This document shows positions 63,586-64,000 of a stretch of 64,000 bases of DNA, in pieces. Under the pieces are notes generated by a model that made no database searches, was not told the origin of the DNA, and saw only the letters and a program-made list of their open reading frames with translations. Position 1 is the first letter of the stretch. The number at the start of each line of letters is the position of its first letter. The stretch is from Dysosmobacter sp. Marseille-Q4140. Its GTDB lineage: Bacteria; Bacillota; Clostridia; Oscillospirales; Oscillospiraceae. The position numbers and the translations under genes are program-made. The stretch spans positions 620,001 to 684,000 of the forward strand of contig CP073694.1 in assembly GCA_018228705.1 (NCBI GenBank), written 5' to 3'.

Positions 63586-63614
63586 GGGAGGTGCTCGCAA
63601 AGCGATCACCTCCC
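63586..63614 (-). terminator. Strong hairpin
   Basis: GGGAGGTG, one mismatch, TCGC, loop AAA, GCGA, CACCTCCC. On the minus strand TTTATCT follows, about 45 bases after the stop at 63658. Confidence 0.65.
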
Positions 63615-63657
63615 AGTCACAATGGCCAGCGATGCAGGGGGATAACACCCCTCCGCC

Positions 63658-63744
63658 TTATTTGTCGGTCAGGAAAGCATCCATCGCTTCCGGCTGTTCC
63701 GCATCAGCGCTGAGACTATAAGAAAATATCCTAGGTCTATCTTG
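63658..63744 (-). pseudogene. Possible 3' remnant of a lost gene
   Basis: A minus-strand frame of 28 codons, closed upstream by a stop, ends in SADAEQPEAMDAFLTDK and is followed by a good terminator hairpin. The composition looks coding, but there is no start and no recognisable family. It may be the tail of a gene whose 5' part is gone; chance is possible. Confidence 0.25.
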
Positions 63745-64000
63745 TCAGTCATACTTCAAAAGAAATGGTTAACCCATTTTTTAATATTAATAAAATATGG
63801 ACTGAGAGTATAATTTCTCAGCCCATATTCTATCTTTTCTAACTGTTTCAAAACTCCTTTTGGAATATACCCAAAATTATCAATGCCCAACTTAAGCGGT
63901 TTGAATGATGGTTTTTTCGAAAAAATCGTGTTTTATTCTCATTTAAGTGACAGCAAACCTCAGATCACGGCCTGTCTTAAAATCTCGGTAGCTTTCTTCA
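63745..64000. other. AT-rich right end
   Basis: No gene, repeat or clear signal is seen up to the window edge. Confidence 0.4.

Overview
The window looks like chromosome of an anaerobic, gut-type member of the Clostridia, most likely a high-GC Oscillospiraceae (Flavonifractor/Lawsonibacter/Oscillibacter-like). This is inferred from Gram-positive Shine-Dalgarno sites with many GTG/TTG starts, lipoproteins with Gram-positive signals, a vanG-type ligase operon, BlaR/BlaI, BceAB-like and Agr-type systems, methionine gamma-lyase, a 4-hydroxybutyrate-dehydrogenase-like enzyme, and GC-rich codon use. No rRNA, tRNA, CRISPR array or intact insertion sequence was seen.

Layout. 1-3.7 kb: three-gene phosphorelay (response regulator with HD-GYP, separate Hpt, hybrid kinase cut by the left edge). 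4-5.6 kb: MATE exporter. 6-10.2 kb: NhaC-family transporter, LysR regulator and methionine gamma-lyase, a sulfur amino acid module. 10.3-15.5 kb: VanY-like peptidase, two lipoproteins, and an OmpR-type two-component system with an anchored partner. 15.8-26.4 kb: a nine-gene minus-strand operon with a divergent LysR gene. It holds a complete dipeptide-type ABC importer, three paralogous soluble proteins that read as tandem FMN-binding domains, and ApbE, the enzyme that attaches FMN covalently. This is the strongest candidate for an undescribed system. 26.6-35.6 kb: BlaI/BlaR1 pair (BlaR1 frameshifted) with tandem operators, an Agr-type two-component system, TraX-like protein and a BceAB-like exporter.

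35.6-56.5 kb is visibly more AT-rich in large parts and looks like a catabolic island. A branched-chain-type ABC importer, SDR, transaldolase-like enzyme, tagaturonate-epimerase-like protein, two zinc dehydrogenases and a ketose-epimerase-like protein lie on the minus strand. A 2-oxoacid/acetoin dehydrogenase complex (E1 alpha, E1 beta, a doubled-domain E2, E3) plus a 4-hydroxybutyrate-dehydrogenase-like enzyme lie on the plus strand, followed by an FCD-type GntR regulator. Together they fit uptake, isomerisation, cleavage and oxidation of an uncommon sugar or sugar acid; the substrate cannot be read from the sequence.

56.6-62.5 kb is a compact vanG-type glycopeptide-resistance operon, vanR-vanS-ligase-vanXY-vanT. 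Four 11-bp direct repeats before the ligase look like a VanR-binding site. The right end (62.7-64 kb) holds a decayed membrane-protein gene, a hairpin and AT-rich sequence with no clear gene.
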